Source: Roseicyclus salinarum (lineage in GTDB: Bacteria; Pseudomonadota; Alphaproteobacteria; Rhodobacterales; Rhodobacteraceae). From it: a stretch of 64,000 bases of DNA. Of the stretch, positions 18,712 to 27,191 are shown one piece after another. A program made the translations under genes and the position numbers. The notes under the pieces are model-generated. The model made no database searches. It had not been told where the DNA came from and saw nothing but the letters and a program-made list of their open reading frames with translations. How positions within the stretch are numbered: the stretch's first letter is position 1; every line of letters begins with the position of its first letter. The stretch is taken from contig NZ_JARRSA010000017.1 of assembly GCF_029624655.1 (NCBI RefSeq), positions 1-64,000 on the forward strand. The letters run 5' to 3'.

Positions 18712-20982
18712 ATGTCGGGCCTCGACGAATTGCGGGTGTCCTTCTTCCAGGAATGCGAGGACCTGCTCGACAGCCTGGGCGAAGGCCTGAGGGAAATGTC
18801 GGAGGACGGCGAGGAACAGGACATCGAAACGGTCCACGCCGTTTTCCGCGCGGTGCATTCCATCAAGGGCGGCGCGGGTGCGTTCGGCCTCGACGACCTC
18901 GTGACGTTCGCGCACCTCTTCGAGACGGTCCTCGACCAGATGCGTTGCGGCAAGATGGCGACCTCGGAGAGCGTCATGCGGACGCTCCTGCGCGCCGGCG
19001 ACATGCTGTCGGACCTGGTCTTCTGCGCGCGGGACGAACGCGCGCCGGAGGAATCGCGCCTGTCGGAAGTGCTCGCCGAACTCGACGCGCTGGCCGATGG
19101 CCATGGCGAGGACGACGAAGCACTGCCTTTCGAATTCGTCCCCAGCTCTCTCTCGATCGGTCCAATCGAGGCGGCGGAGGATGTCGACGACCCCATGATC
19201 GCGGAAGGCGAGTCAGGCACGATGTCCGGCCCCGCGGAATACCGGATCCATTTCAAGCCCAAAGGAGAGCTCTACGGAACGGGAAACGAGCCGCTCGCTC
19301 TGTTTCGTGCGCTGGACCAGATGGGCACCCTGGCGATCGAGGCGGACACTTCCGGCATCGCCAGTCTTGCTGACTTCGGCGCGGACCAGCCCGGCCTTTC
19401 CTGGACACTTCTCCTCGAGACCGAGGCGGCGCAGGACGAGATAGAAGCGGTCTTCGAATTCGTCACCGATCTTGCGGACGTGTCGATCCGGCGTGCCGCC
19501 AGGCCGGAGAATGCCGACACGCCCCATCTGATCCCCGCGACCGCGCCGCCCAACCTTGAGGACGGCCCTCCGGCGCCCTCGCTGCTCGCAGCCGACGCGC
19601 GGGAGGCCCCGGCACGCGATGAAATGGCAGGGAACGACCCGCCATCCGAGGCCGCACCCACCCCGGATGCCCCGACGGCCGTCGCCGCCTCGGCGACCGC
19701 TTTCGCCGGTGTCGATGCCGGACCAGACCAGCGCAAGCCGAAGGCTGCGGCCGGAATGGAGACGGGCAGCGCGACCGCGCCACCAGCCACGATCCGGGTG
19801 AATCTCGACAGGGTCGACCGGCTCATCAACCTGATCGGCGAACTCGTCATAATGGAGTCGATGCTCTCGCAGGCCGTCGAAAACGCGGGGCTCGCCGCGA
19901 ACAGCGACGTGTCCAACGGGCTCGACGGCATAAAGCAGCTCGCGTCCGGCATCCAGGAAAGCGTCATGGCCATCCGGGCGCAGCCGCTGAAGCCCGTCTT
20001 CCAGAGAATGCACAGGATCATCCGCGAAGCCGCCGACGCGACCGGCAAGCAGGTGCGCCTGATCGCCAATGGCGAGGCGACAGAAGTCGACAAGACCGTT
20101 ATCGAACGGCTGGTCGACCCCCTGACGCACATGATCCGCAATTCCGTGGACCATGGACTTGAAGATGCGGCGGTGCGGATCGCCGCCGGCAAGCCCGAGA
20201 CGGGAACCATCACGCTATCCGCTGCGCATCGCTCCGGACGCGTCATCATCGAGGTTTCCGACGACGGGGCCGGGATCAACCGCGAGAAGGTGCGCGAAAT
20301 CGCCGAGGCCAAGGGACTGGTCGCGCCCGGCACATCACTTACGCCCGCCGAGATCGACAACCTTCTGTTCACGCCGGGATTCTCTTCGAAGGAGGAAGTT
20401 TCGGCGCTTTCCGGGCGGGGGGTCGGCCTCGACGTCGTGCGGCGGGAGATCCAGGCGCTCGGCGGGCGGGTCACGATCCAGTCGGTATCAGGCGAAGGCA
20501 CGACCTTCACCATCGCGCTGCCCCTGACACTGGCGGTGCTAGAAGGAATGCTGGTGGAATTCGGCGGTGAAATGATGGTTCTGCCCTTGTCCGCAATCCT
20601 CGAAACCCTTCGCCCCTCCAGCGCCACCATCCATTCGATCGGCCGCACCGGACGGGTGGTCGCGAACCGAGGCGAGCTCATTCCGATCATCGATCTCGCC
20701 GACGCGTTCGGCATCAAGAAGCCGGGTGACACCGCCGAACGCGACGTCCTTCTGCTCGTGGAATGCGAGGCTGGCCGAAGGGCCGCCCTCGCCGTGGACA
20801 TGATCCATGACCAGCGCCAGGTCGTGATCAAGAGCCTAGAAGAGAATTACGGGGCCATTCCCGGCATTTCGGCGGCGACTATCCTGGGAGACGGGCGTAT
20901 CGCGCTGATCGTCGACCCGGAGGAAATCATCGCTTCGGCCGCGCCCGACCTACCCGCCCCTCCCCTTGCAGCGAACGAGTAG
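18712..20982 (+). CDS. cheA: CheA chemotaxis histidine kinase
   Basis: 756 residues from ATG 18712 (a GTG at 18706 is also in frame). The N-terminal Hpt domain carries phosphorylatable His49 in VHSIKGGAGAFG. A long Pro/Ala-rich linker follows, within which a short folded region (~160-270) may be a P2-like receiver-docking domain. The dimerisation helices begin near residue 360 (NLDRVDRLINLIGELV), the kinase core has NSVDHGLE and DDGAGIN with SGRGVGLDVV, and the C-terminal ~130 residues are the CheW-like regulatory domain. Upstream of cheW by 3 bp. Confidence 0.97.
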   Translation: MSGLDELRVSFFQECEDLLDSLGEGLREMSEDGEEQDIETVHAVFRAVHSIKGGAGAFGLDDLVTFAHLFETVLDQMRCGKMATSESVMRTLLRAGDMLSDLVFCARDERAPEESRLSEVLAELDALADGHGEDDEALPFEFVPSSLSIGPIEAAEDVDDPMIAEGESGTMSGPAEYRIHFKPKGELYGTGNEPLALFRALDQMGTLAIEADTSGIASLADFGADQPGLSWTLLLETEAAQDEIEAVFEFVTDLADVSIRRAARPENADTPHLIPATAPPNLEDGPPAPSLLAADAREAPARDEMAGNDPPSEAAPTPDAPTAVAASATAFAGVDAGPDQRKPKAAAGMETGSATAPPATIRVNLDRVDRLINLIGELVIMESMLSQAVENAGLAANSDVSNGLDGIKQLASGIQESVMAIRAQPLKPVFQRMHRIIREAADATGKQVRLIANGEATEVDKTVIERLVDPLTHMIRNSVDHGLEDAAVRIAAGKPETGTITLSAAHRSGRVIIEVSDDGAGINREKVREIAEAKGLVAPGTSLTPAEIDNLLFTPGFSSKEEVSALSGRGVGLDVVRREIQALGGRVTIQSVSGEGTTFTIALPLTLAVLEGMLVEFGGEMMVLPLSAILETLRPSSATIHSIGRTGRVVANRGELIPIIDLADAFGIKKPGDTAERDVLLLVECEAGRRAALAVDMIHDQRQVVIKSLEENYGAIPGISAATILGDGRIALIVDPEEIIASAAPDLPAPPLAANE

Positions 20983-20985
20983 ACC

Positions 20986-21456
20986 ATGCTTCAGAACAGC
21001 GCTCAGGAGACGCCAGGACAGCGTGACGTCGTCTCGTTCCGTCTGGCCGAACAGGACTTCTGCATCGACATCGGCGTCGTGCGGGAAATTCGCGGCTGGA
21101 CGCCGACGACGGTTCTGCCCCACTCGCAGGACTACATGAAGGGCGTCGTCAATCTGCGCGGCTCGGTGGTCGCGGTCGTGGATCTCTCCGCCCGTCTCGG
21201 TTTCGGGCCGACCGAACCCTCGGCTCGCCATATCATCATCATCGTGATGATCGGCGACCAGACGATCGGCCTTCTGGCGGACGTCGTATCCGACATCCTG
21301 ACGATCGACGACACGATCATGCGTCAGGTGCCGGACGTCGCTTCGGAAGTCGCGCGCGACTTCATCAGCAGCGTCGTGACGTTCGACGACGGACGGATGC
21401 TTCGCAAGATCGATCTCGCCCGTGTCCTGCCCGAGCTTGGAGCCGAACTTGCATGA
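20986..21456 (+). CDS. cheW: CheW coupling protein
   Basis: 156 residues forming a single CheW domain, with VVSFRLAEQDFCIDIGVVREI near the start and the conserved GVVNLRG at about residues 50-56. CheW links receptors to CheA in the polar array. The stop overlaps the cheR start (ATGA, 21453-21456). Confidence 0.97.
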   Translation: MLQNSAQETPGQRDVVSFRLAEQDFCIDIGVVREIRGWTPTTVLPHSQDYMKGVVNLRGSVVAVVDLSARLGFGPTEPSARHIIIIVMIGDQTIGLLADVVSDILTIDDTIMRQVPDVASEVARDFISSVVTFDDGRMLRKIDLARVLPELGAELA

Positions 21457-22370
21457 CACCCGAACCGATGTTCCCGGCTGCCAGACCAGACGCCGACGCG
21501 ACCATGTCGGACGCCGATTTCGAAGGACTGGCGCGCCATATCCACGCCCAGACGGGAATCGTCATGAACGCGAGCAAGCGCACCATGCTCGTGTCGCGCC
21601 TGTCGCGCCGGCTTCGGAAGCTTGGGCTCCCGGACTTCGCGTCCTACCGCAAGCTACTCGAAACACAGGCCAACGGAGAGGAACGGCGTGAACTCATTTC
21701 GGCAATCACGACAAACGTCACGAGTTTCTTCCGCGAACCTGTCCATTTCGACGCTCTCGCGAAACTCGTCCCATCCCTCGCCGAACGCGCGCGGCAGGGC
21801 GAGCGGATCAGGATCTGGTCGGCAGGGTGCTCATCCGGAGAGGAACCCTACAGCATCGCGATGACGCTGATCGAGCATTGGCCCGGCATAGAAACCGCGG
21901 ACGTGCGCATCCTCGCCACGGACATCGACCCGCAGATGATCGAAAAGGCGCGCAAGGGCGTGTTCGCCCAACCCCAGAATGGCCAGGAGACACTGCCGGT
22001 CCTGCAGCGCCACATGAAACCGCAGAGCGACACAAGGACGATCGCCGCGGCAAGCGCGCTGAAGGATCTGCTGAGGTTCGAGGAACTCAATCTTCTCGAC
22101 CAATGGCCATTCAACGGGATGTTCGACGTCATCTTCTGCCGCAACGTCGTGATCTACTTCGACGCCGAAACGCGGCTGGGACTGTGGCGGCGTTTCGCGG
22201 AACGCCTTCATCCAGGCGGGACCCTCTTCATCGGACATTCGGAGCGCGTTGATGCCGATCTCGAGCCGATGCTGGCGTCCTCCGGCGTGACGCAATACCG
22301 CCGCATGCCGGATCCCGGGCCCGCGCCGGCGATATCGCCCGGCCGCGCGGCGGTGGCCTCGAGACGATGA
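21453..22370 (+). CDS. cheR: CheR receptor methyltransferase
   Basis: 305 residues. An N-terminal helical domain is followed by an S-adenosylmethionine-dependent methyltransferase: TTNVTSFFREPVHF, the SAM motif IWSAGCSSGEEPYS, ILATDID and FCRNVVIYFD are all present. It methylates receptor glutamates, opposed by CheB. The MCP in this locus ends with a docking pentapeptide suited to CheR; however, the beta-subdomain region between the SAM motifs should be inspected by structure modelling to see if docking is preserved. A short Pro/Ala/Arg tail ends the protein. Confidence 0.96.
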   Translation: MTPEPMFPAARPDADATMSDADFEGLARHIHAQTGIVMNASKRTMLVSRLSRRLRKLGLPDFASYRKLLETQANGEERRELISAITTNVTSFFREPVHFDALAKLVPSLAERARQGERIRIWSAGCSSGEEPYSIAMTLIEHWPGIETADVRILATDIDPQMIEKARKGVFAQPQNGQETLPVLQRHMKPQSDTRTIAAASALKDLLRFEELNLLDQWPFNGMFDVIFCRNVVIYFDAETRLGLWRRFAERLHPGGTLFIGHSERVDADLEPMLASSGVTQYRRMPDPGPAPAISPGRAAVASRR

Positions 22371-22395
22371 CCGGAACAGGATTGGAGACGCAGTC

Positions 22396-22785
22396 ATGTC
22401 ACTGAAAAACAGCTTGCAGATCATGGTGGTCGACGACATGTCCGTCAGCCGCGGCCTGATCGAAAACGCGCTCGAGGAAATCGGACTGCGGCATGTCGAC
22501 TACAAGATGGACGGTGCCACGGCCCTCCGGAGCCTCGTCGCGAGCCCAGTCCATCTGGTGATCTCCGACTACAACATGCCGGGAATGGACGGTCTCACGC
22601 TGCTCGAGGCGCTGCGCCGGAACCGAAGCACGCACCGGATCGGGTTCATCCTGATCACCGGCCGCGCCGACAGGGAGGTGCTGACGCGCGGCCAGCAACT
22701 GGGCATGAACAATTTCCTGACCAAACCCTTTTCGACGCAAGGCCTCAGAACATGCATCGAACAGGTCGTGGGGACGTTGCATTGA
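22396..22785 (+). CDS. Second CheY-like response regulator
   Basis: 129 residues. Asp13/Asp14, phosphoacceptor Asp58 (ISDYNMPGMDG), Thr88 and Lys110 are all in place. It is only moderately similar to the first CheY. In alphaproteobacteria with two CheY proteins one usually drives the motor and the other drains phosphate from CheA; which is which cannot be read here. The stop overlaps the TTG start of the next small gene. Confidence 0.93.
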   Translation: MSLKNSLQIMVVDDMSVSRGLIENALEEIGLRHVDYKMDGATALRSLVASPVHLVISDYNMPGMDGLTLLEALRRNRSTHRIGFILITGRADREVLTRGQQLGMNNFLTKPFSTQGLRTCIEQVVGTLH

Positions 22786-23123
22786 TTTTCGAGGATGGAG
22801 GGGGCGGACATCCCGCAACTGCCCCCGTTCCGCCCGACAGAACGGTGCGCGACGTCTTGCGGGCCTGCGTCATCGAGGCCGAGCGTCAGGCCGATGCGCT
22901 CGGCAGGATCGACAACGCCGTGGGGGAGGTCCTGGCCGCGGGGACACGTCCCGCTGACATGCGGATGCTGCAAACGGTGGATCTGTTGCGCCAGGAAGCC
23001 CAGGCCTTGTCGCGGATATTGCGCCTCGTGTCCGAGGGGCGCTCACCGGACGTCGTTCTGAGCGGGGCCGACCTCGCTGCGCGCATCCCGCTCGCGGAAC
23101 AGCGCGCCCGGTTGACGTCGTGA
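22782..23123 (+). CDS. Small helical protein at the end of the chemotaxis operon
   Basis: About 113 residues from the TTG at 22782, which overlaps the preceding stop (TTGA); an in-frame ATG at 22752 is an alternative. The region RDVLRACVIEAERQADALGRIDNAVGEVL to LQTVDLLRQEAQALSRIL is amphipathic helix throughout. The size, helical nature and position recall CheY-binding helpers such as CheZ- or CheS-like proteins, but no CheZ active-site motif (D..Q) is clear. I do not assign a function; the coupled position after cheY supports a real gene. Confidence 0.6.
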   Translation: MIFEDGGGGHPATAPVPPDRTVRDVLRACVIEAERQADALGRIDNAVGEVLAAGTRPADMRMLQTVDLLRQEAQALSRILRLVSEGRSPDVVLSGADLAARIPLAEQRARLTS

Positions 23124-23363
23124 CCGCCGCGTGCGGAATGGCGGGCGGTGCGCCCTCGAGTGCCAGAGCCGAGAGCGCCGGTGCGCCCGCCCGGATAGCG
23201 CCGGATGGTGCCGCTGCGGCAGGATCGACCTCGCCCGAACGGCACCGCTGCCCGCCCAGGCGGCTTCCGGCATGATGCGCGCGTCACCGCACGACATTCG
23301 CGCTGAAATCCCGCGGGGGACGCGAGCCACCGGTCCTGAAGCCCGAAGCGGCCGAGCCACACC
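23124..23363. other. Gene-free spacer before the motB remnant
   Basis: This 240-bp spacer holds no recognisable gene or hairpin. Together with the motB remnant and the 215 bp after it, it makes a 566-bp gap in an otherwise densely packed motility locus. Confidence 0.45.
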
Positions 23364-23474
23364 ATGACGGGAGGGATTTCCGGGCCGAGGCCGATCTTCA
23401 AGCGCAAGAAGGTCGTCGCCGGCGGCGGTCATCATGGCGGGGCCTGGAAGGTCGCCATGTCGCCCTTCCTTTGA
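23364..23474 (+). pseudogene. motB: motB 5' remnant (truncated stator gene)
   Basis: A 36-codon frame ends in TGA and reads as the start of a MotB: a basic segment FKRKKVV, then the hallmark GGGHHGGAWKVA that precedes the single membrane helix of MotB. Where functional MotB continues with the YADFVTAMMAFF helix, this copy reads MSPFL and stops. Nothing resembling the membrane helix or the OmpA-like peptidoglycan-binding domain follows in the next 215 bp. It is probably a 5' fragment left after deletion or recombination, so the working stator genes must lie elsewhere. Confidence 0.7.
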
Positions 23475-23689
23475 ATTGCACGGCGCCTGTTTCGCGCCAG
23501 TCACCGGGATCCACCCGGATCCCGCCAATGTCGTTCTGACCTCTGCGACCCATGTTCCTGGGCCACGCCACCCGTCCGGTGCATCACCGACCATCGGCAC
23601 GAAACCTGAACGAATGCCTAACGAGGCTGACGCGACCGGGCCTTCGCCCCGGGGAAAATCGTTAGAAGTCTCCGCAACCGGCCCCGCGC

Positions 23690-24031
23690 CTACCGGCGCG
23701 ACAGGATCCGCCCGCCGGTCGGTGCGGTCGACGCGGACCGGCCCCTCGCGTCGTAGGTCGACAGGCTTGCGGCCGCGGCGCCGTCCCTCCGGTCGCGCGC
23801 GCGCGCAAGCCCGGCGCGCGCGGCGATCAGAAGCGCCGCGTTCTCCGCCGCAAGACTTCGCAGCCGCGCAAGTGCGTGCTGTCCAACACCCGGACCAAGA
23901 TCCCGCAACGCGCGTTCGAAGCGCGGGACGAGACGCCCGAGGTCCTCGAGGCGACCGGCCCGCAATGCCGCCCTCTGTTCGTGCATGAGACGCTCGATCA
24001 GGCGGACGGCATTCTCCCCACGCCACGTCAT
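23690..24031 (-). CDS. FlgN-like flagellar export chaperone
   Basis: 113 residues from the ATG at 24031. Helical, with the pattern LRSLAAENAALLIAARAGLARARDRR and then LSTYDARGR, which matches the C-terminal helix and Y(D/N)..G signature of FlgN proteins. FlgN-family chaperones hold the hook-filament junction proteins FlgK and FlgL before export. The ATG overlaps the stop of the FlgJ-like gene (ATGA, 24028-24031). Sequence similarity in this family is low, so the call relies on pattern plus the flagellar context. Confidence 0.75.
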   Translation of the reverse strand: MTWRGENAVRLIERLMHEQRAALRAGRLEDLGRLVPRFERALRDLGPGVGQHALARLRSLAAENAALLIAARAGLARARDRRDGAAAASLSTYDARGRSASTAPTGGRILSRR

Positions 24032-24366
24032 CTCCGCCGCTCCGCGATCGGCGGCGGAACCGTCTCGACGGCAGCAGAGGCATCGCGCGACGCAAGCGCG
24101 CGAAACAGGTTTTCCGCCAATCCGATACCCCCCCGCTCGGCGAAAAGGCGCGCGTGTTCGGCCCGCAGCATCGAGGCGAACTGGCCTTCGCCCGCGCCGC
24201 CGCCGCCCAGCCCGTTTCGCCCCTCGCCCATGCCCGCGTGCTTCAGCATTTCGGCGATGAACGCCGCCTCGAGCTCCTGCGCGACGCGGCGCAACGCGGT
24301 GTCTTGCGCGGGTGTCGCGGGGACGCCCGTCCGTCGCGTCGCCACCGCGGTCGTGTCGAGTTCCAT
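24028..24366 (-). CDS. Rod-binding protein (FlgJ N-terminal domain only)
   Basis: 112 residues from ATG 24366, preceded by GCGAGG. The segment LRRVAQELEAAFIAEMLKHAGMG fits the rod-binding domain of FlgJ (A..FE..fl..MLk.m), including the later GGIGLAENLFRAL. There is no peptidoglycan-hydrolase domain, as is usual in alphaproteobacteria where muramidase activity is separate. It acts in the periplasm as a cap for rod assembly. Paired with the FlgN-like gene and divergent from fliK. Confidence 0.82.
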   Translation of the reverse strand: MELDTTAVATRRTGVPATPAQDTALRRVAQELEAAFIAEMLKHAGMGEGRNGLGGGGAGEGQFASMLRAEHARLFAERGGIGLAENLFRALASRDASAAVETVPPPIAERRR

Positions 24367-24414
24367 CGCTTGCCTCGCATTCGAACGGTTTTGCCGGAAC
24401 ATGACGGGCGCGGG

Positions 24415-24429
24415 TTAAGATGACGTAAG
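24415..24429. promoter_or_regulatory. Possible CtrA-like site between flgJ-like and fliK genes
   Basis: TTAAGATGACGTAAG matches the CtrA consensus TTAA-N7-TTAA at the first half and at two of four bases of the second. It lies in the 113-bp divergent spacer between flagellar genes, which CtrA commonly controls in Rhodobacterales. A single imperfect match in a short spacer is weak evidence. Confidence 0.25.
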
Positions 24430-24479
24430 GAACCTTCGGGCATGAATGCCGGCAGTTTTCGGCGACCGGGACAACCAGC

Positions 24480-26513
24480 ATGGAAGCCCTTTTCAACATG
24501 GCCGGCCGGCCCGCGGCCTCCTGCGATCCGTCAGGACGCAGCTCGGCACAGGCTGGCGCGGCACAGGCTGGCGCGGCCTTGCGCAGGTCGGATGACGCAA
24601 TGGAGGCGCGGGGCTTTCGCGACGCCTTCGACGGCGGTGGCACGAACGCGGCCACTGCTCGCACCGGGCGCCCCCCCGCGCCTCCGAGTGAGGCAAAGCC
24701 GGTCGCAACTGCGCGGGGCGCGGCCTTCCCGGAGCGCAGCATGCATCCGGGCATGGCGGCCGGGCTGCAACACGCGCGCGCCAATTCGGGCGAGGCCACC
24801 AATTCCGGCGCGTGGAGGCCCGGAAATCAGGGACAGGACATCCTGGACCCGTCCGTTGACAGGCCGGGGGATACGGCCGGACAGGCGGAACCTGTCGAGG
24901 CAGGATCGGGCTTGCCGGACGGCGGCTCGGACACGATCACGGACGCAGGGCACACGCCAGGCGAGGGGTACGGGGCGGTTCCGGCAGCCATGGATACCCC
25001 AAAGATCGTCGCGGACATGACGTCGAAGACCGGGGCAATGGAGACCGTGAACCTCCAGTCAGCGGCGCCAGAGACCGAGGCGCGCGAAAGTTTGCCGCAA
25101 GACCCTTTCCTGACCGCCTCCGCGCGAGAAACCGCATCGCAAGCTCGCCCCGCAGGCTCGGGACTGGCAGCCGCCGCGGAACTCTCCTTCGGGAAGGATG
25201 CGGGGTCCGCGTCCGGCGACGCGGGCCTGTCCAACGACCGCCGAGCGGGCGGGCCCGTCGGGTTTCCGGGCGGAGGGGCCCGGCAGACGCCGCAAGACCT
25301 ATCGATTCCCGGCATGGCGCGATCCGCCGGTTCGGCGCGGCCCGACACCGTAGCGACCAGGGAGACGCCCGCACCGGGGGATGCCCCAACGGCCACGGGG
25401 CCGGGGCGCGGTCCGGCCAAGCTCACCCTCGAGACTCGGCCAGAACCGGCATCCGGCGTATCCGCCCCCGCCCGGCACGGTCCCGGCGAGACGCCCGCGA
25501 CACCAGACCCGTCAGGGCGACCCCAACAGGCCTCGCGCGGCCCGGAGGACGTGCGGTCCGCACCTGCATTGCCTGATCCATCATCCGCCCGGCGGACCGC
25601 TTTGGGGCCTGCCGTCGTCGGTCCCGGCGGCGTCCCGGCGCTTTCGCTCGCGGCTGCCGCAGCCGGGACCGCGACCACGCCCGACAAGGGGCCGCCAATC
25701 GTTCTCGGCGCCGCCGCGGCCGACCCTGCGGCCGTCCCCCAAGCAGACCCCTCGCCGGCCAGCGTCGCGTTACCGAGGTCGCTCCCGACCGGCCTACCGA
25801 TACCATCCGGTCCGCCGGAAGGCGGCAAGGCGGAGCGGGATGCGGCGCGGACCGCCGGCGCGCAGCCGACGTCCGACCGCGCGGTCGTGCGCCTCGGGCC
25901 GGTCGGGCCGCCACCTGACACAACGCGGGCGATCGTCACCAAAGCGGTGCTCGCAACACCGCACGGATTGACCAGGGCGGCCGAGGCCGAGCGGCTTGCG
26001 AAGGGCCCGGCAGAACCCTCCGCCGCACCGTTATCCGTGGCACCGGCATCTCAGGCCACCACGTCCGCGGCGCCCGGAGCGGTCGGGGCATCCGGGGCGT
26101 CTATCGCCCACGGCGTGGCGCAGACCCTCGCGGCGAACCTTCCCGGTCCCGCCCGCGAGCCCGGAACCGGCGCCGTCGAGATCGCGCTCGACCCTCCGGA
26201 ACTTGGCCGGGTGCGCCTCAGCCTTGTGGAGGTGGGCGGAACGATGGCCGTGTCCATCACGGCTGAACGGCCGGAAACCGCCGACCTCATGCGGCGGCAC
26301 CTGGAGATCCTCGCACAGGAATTCGCCCGCTCCGGCCTCGACGCGCCGCAGGTCCGAATCGGCGTCGGGTCGGATGGCACGGGGCCGCCGGACGGGCGGC
26401 GCGAGCAAGCCGACGAGACCGGAACCGGCCCCGCGGCGCCGCCGGGGGGCGAACATCCAATCGCGCCCGGGGCGCGTGTCGCGCCACAGCGCGCGCTTGA
26501 CCTGAGGCTTTGA
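24480..26513 (+). CDS. fliK: FliK-like flagellar hook-length control protein
   Basis: 677 residues. The first ~540 are disordered and rich in Ala, Pro, Gly and Thr, as in FliK secretion/ruler regions. The C-terminal ~110 residues match the FliK switch domain: IALDPPELGRVRLSLVEVGGTMAVSI and LMRRHLEILAQEFARSGL. FliK measures the hook and switches export specificity to filament proteins. It is followed 15 bp later by flgD, its usual partner. The low-complexity part makes the exact N-terminus hard to judge. Confidence 0.9.
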   Translation: MEALFNMAGRPAASCDPSGRSSAQAGAAQAGAALRRSDDAMEARGFRDAFDGGGTNAATARTGRPPAPPSEAKPVATARGAAFPERSMHPGMAAGLQHARANSGEATNSGAWRPGNQGQDILDPSVDRPGDTAGQAEPVEAGSGLPDGGSDTITDAGHTPGEGYGAVPAAMDTPKIVADMTSKTGAMETVNLQSAAPETEARESLPQDPFLTASARETASQARPAGSGLAAAAELSFGKDAGSASGDAGLSNDRRAGGPVGFPGGGARQTPQDLSIPGMARSAGSARPDTVATRETPAPGDAPTATGPGRGPAKLTLETRPEPASGVSAPARHGPGETPATPDPSGRPQQASRGPEDVRSAPALPDPSSARRTALGPAVVGPGGVPALSLAAAAAGTATTPDKGPPIVLGAAAADPAAVPQADPSPASVALPRSLPTGLPIPSGPPEGGKAERDAARTAGAQPTSDRAVVRLGPVGPPPDTTRAIVTKAVLATPHGLTRAAEAERLAKGPAEPSAAPLSVAPASQATTSAAPGAVGASGASIAHGVAQTLAANLPGPAREPGTGAVEIALDPPELGRVRLSLVEVGGTMAVSITAERPETADLMRRHLEILAQEFARSGLDAPQVRIGVGSDGTGPPDGRREQADETGTGPAAPPGGEHPIAPGARVAPQRALDLRL

Positions 26514-26528
26514 AGGAAAGGCATCGCG

Positions 26529-27191
26529 ATGGAAATCTATCCGGCGTCGCCCGGCGCCACATCCGGCAGAAACGCGCAGGCCGCATCGGCCCAAAGTGTC
26601 ATCACGGCCGACTTCCAGACCTTTCTCCAGCTGCTCACCACGCAGCTCAAGAACCAGGATCCGCTCAATCCGATGGAATCGACCGAGTACGCCACGCAGC
26701 TTGCCACCTTCTCGGGCGTGGAGCAGCAAGTGCGCACCAACGAATTGCTCGAGACGCTGTCCAGCGGCTTCGGGACACTCGGCCTGGGGGAGCTGGGGGG
26801 CTGGATCGGGATGGAGGCGATGGCCGAGATGCCGGTCGCCTTCTCGGGCGCGCCGGTCCGTATCCGTGCTGACCCCGCCGACCGGGCCGACCGCACGGAA
26901 CTGGTGGTCACGGACGCATCTGCGAACGTCGTCCAGAGGATCCCCGTGCCGCTGTCGGATGCGCCGTTCCTATGGACGGGCGAGGACCTGCAGGGGCGCA
27001 GGCTTCCGCCGGGCACCTACACGCTCGCGGTCGAGAACTGGTCGGGCGAGGATCTCGTCGAGACGCGCGCGGCCACCGTCACCGCCACGGTCGAGGAGGC
27101 GCGCCTGTCGGACGGGCGTGTCCACCTTACGATGCAGGGCGGCGTGAGCATCCCGGCCGATGCTGTAACGGGCCTGAAACGCGGCGGCTGA
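26529..27191 (+). CDS. flgD: FlgD hook-assembly (hook cap) protein
   Basis: 220 residues, normal for the family. The N-terminal signature FQTFLQLLTTQLKNQDPLNPMESTEYATQLATFS is diagnostic, followed by a FlgD Ig/tudor-like core with the ending pattern RLPPGTYTLAVEN. FlgD caps the growing hook and places hook subunits. The gene ends directly against the second repeat tract, whose first copy begins within a few bases of the stop codon. Confidence 0.96.
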   Translation: MEIYPASPGATSGRNAQAASAQSVITADFQTFLQLLTTQLKNQDPLNPMESTEYATQLATFSGVEQQVRTNELLETLSSGFGTLGLGELGGWIGMEAMAEMPVAFSGAPVRIRADPADRADRTELVVTDASANVVQRIPVPLSDAPFLWTGEDLQGRRLPPGTYTLAVENWSGEDLVETRAATVTATVEEARLSDGRVHLTMQGGVSIPADAVTGLKRGG

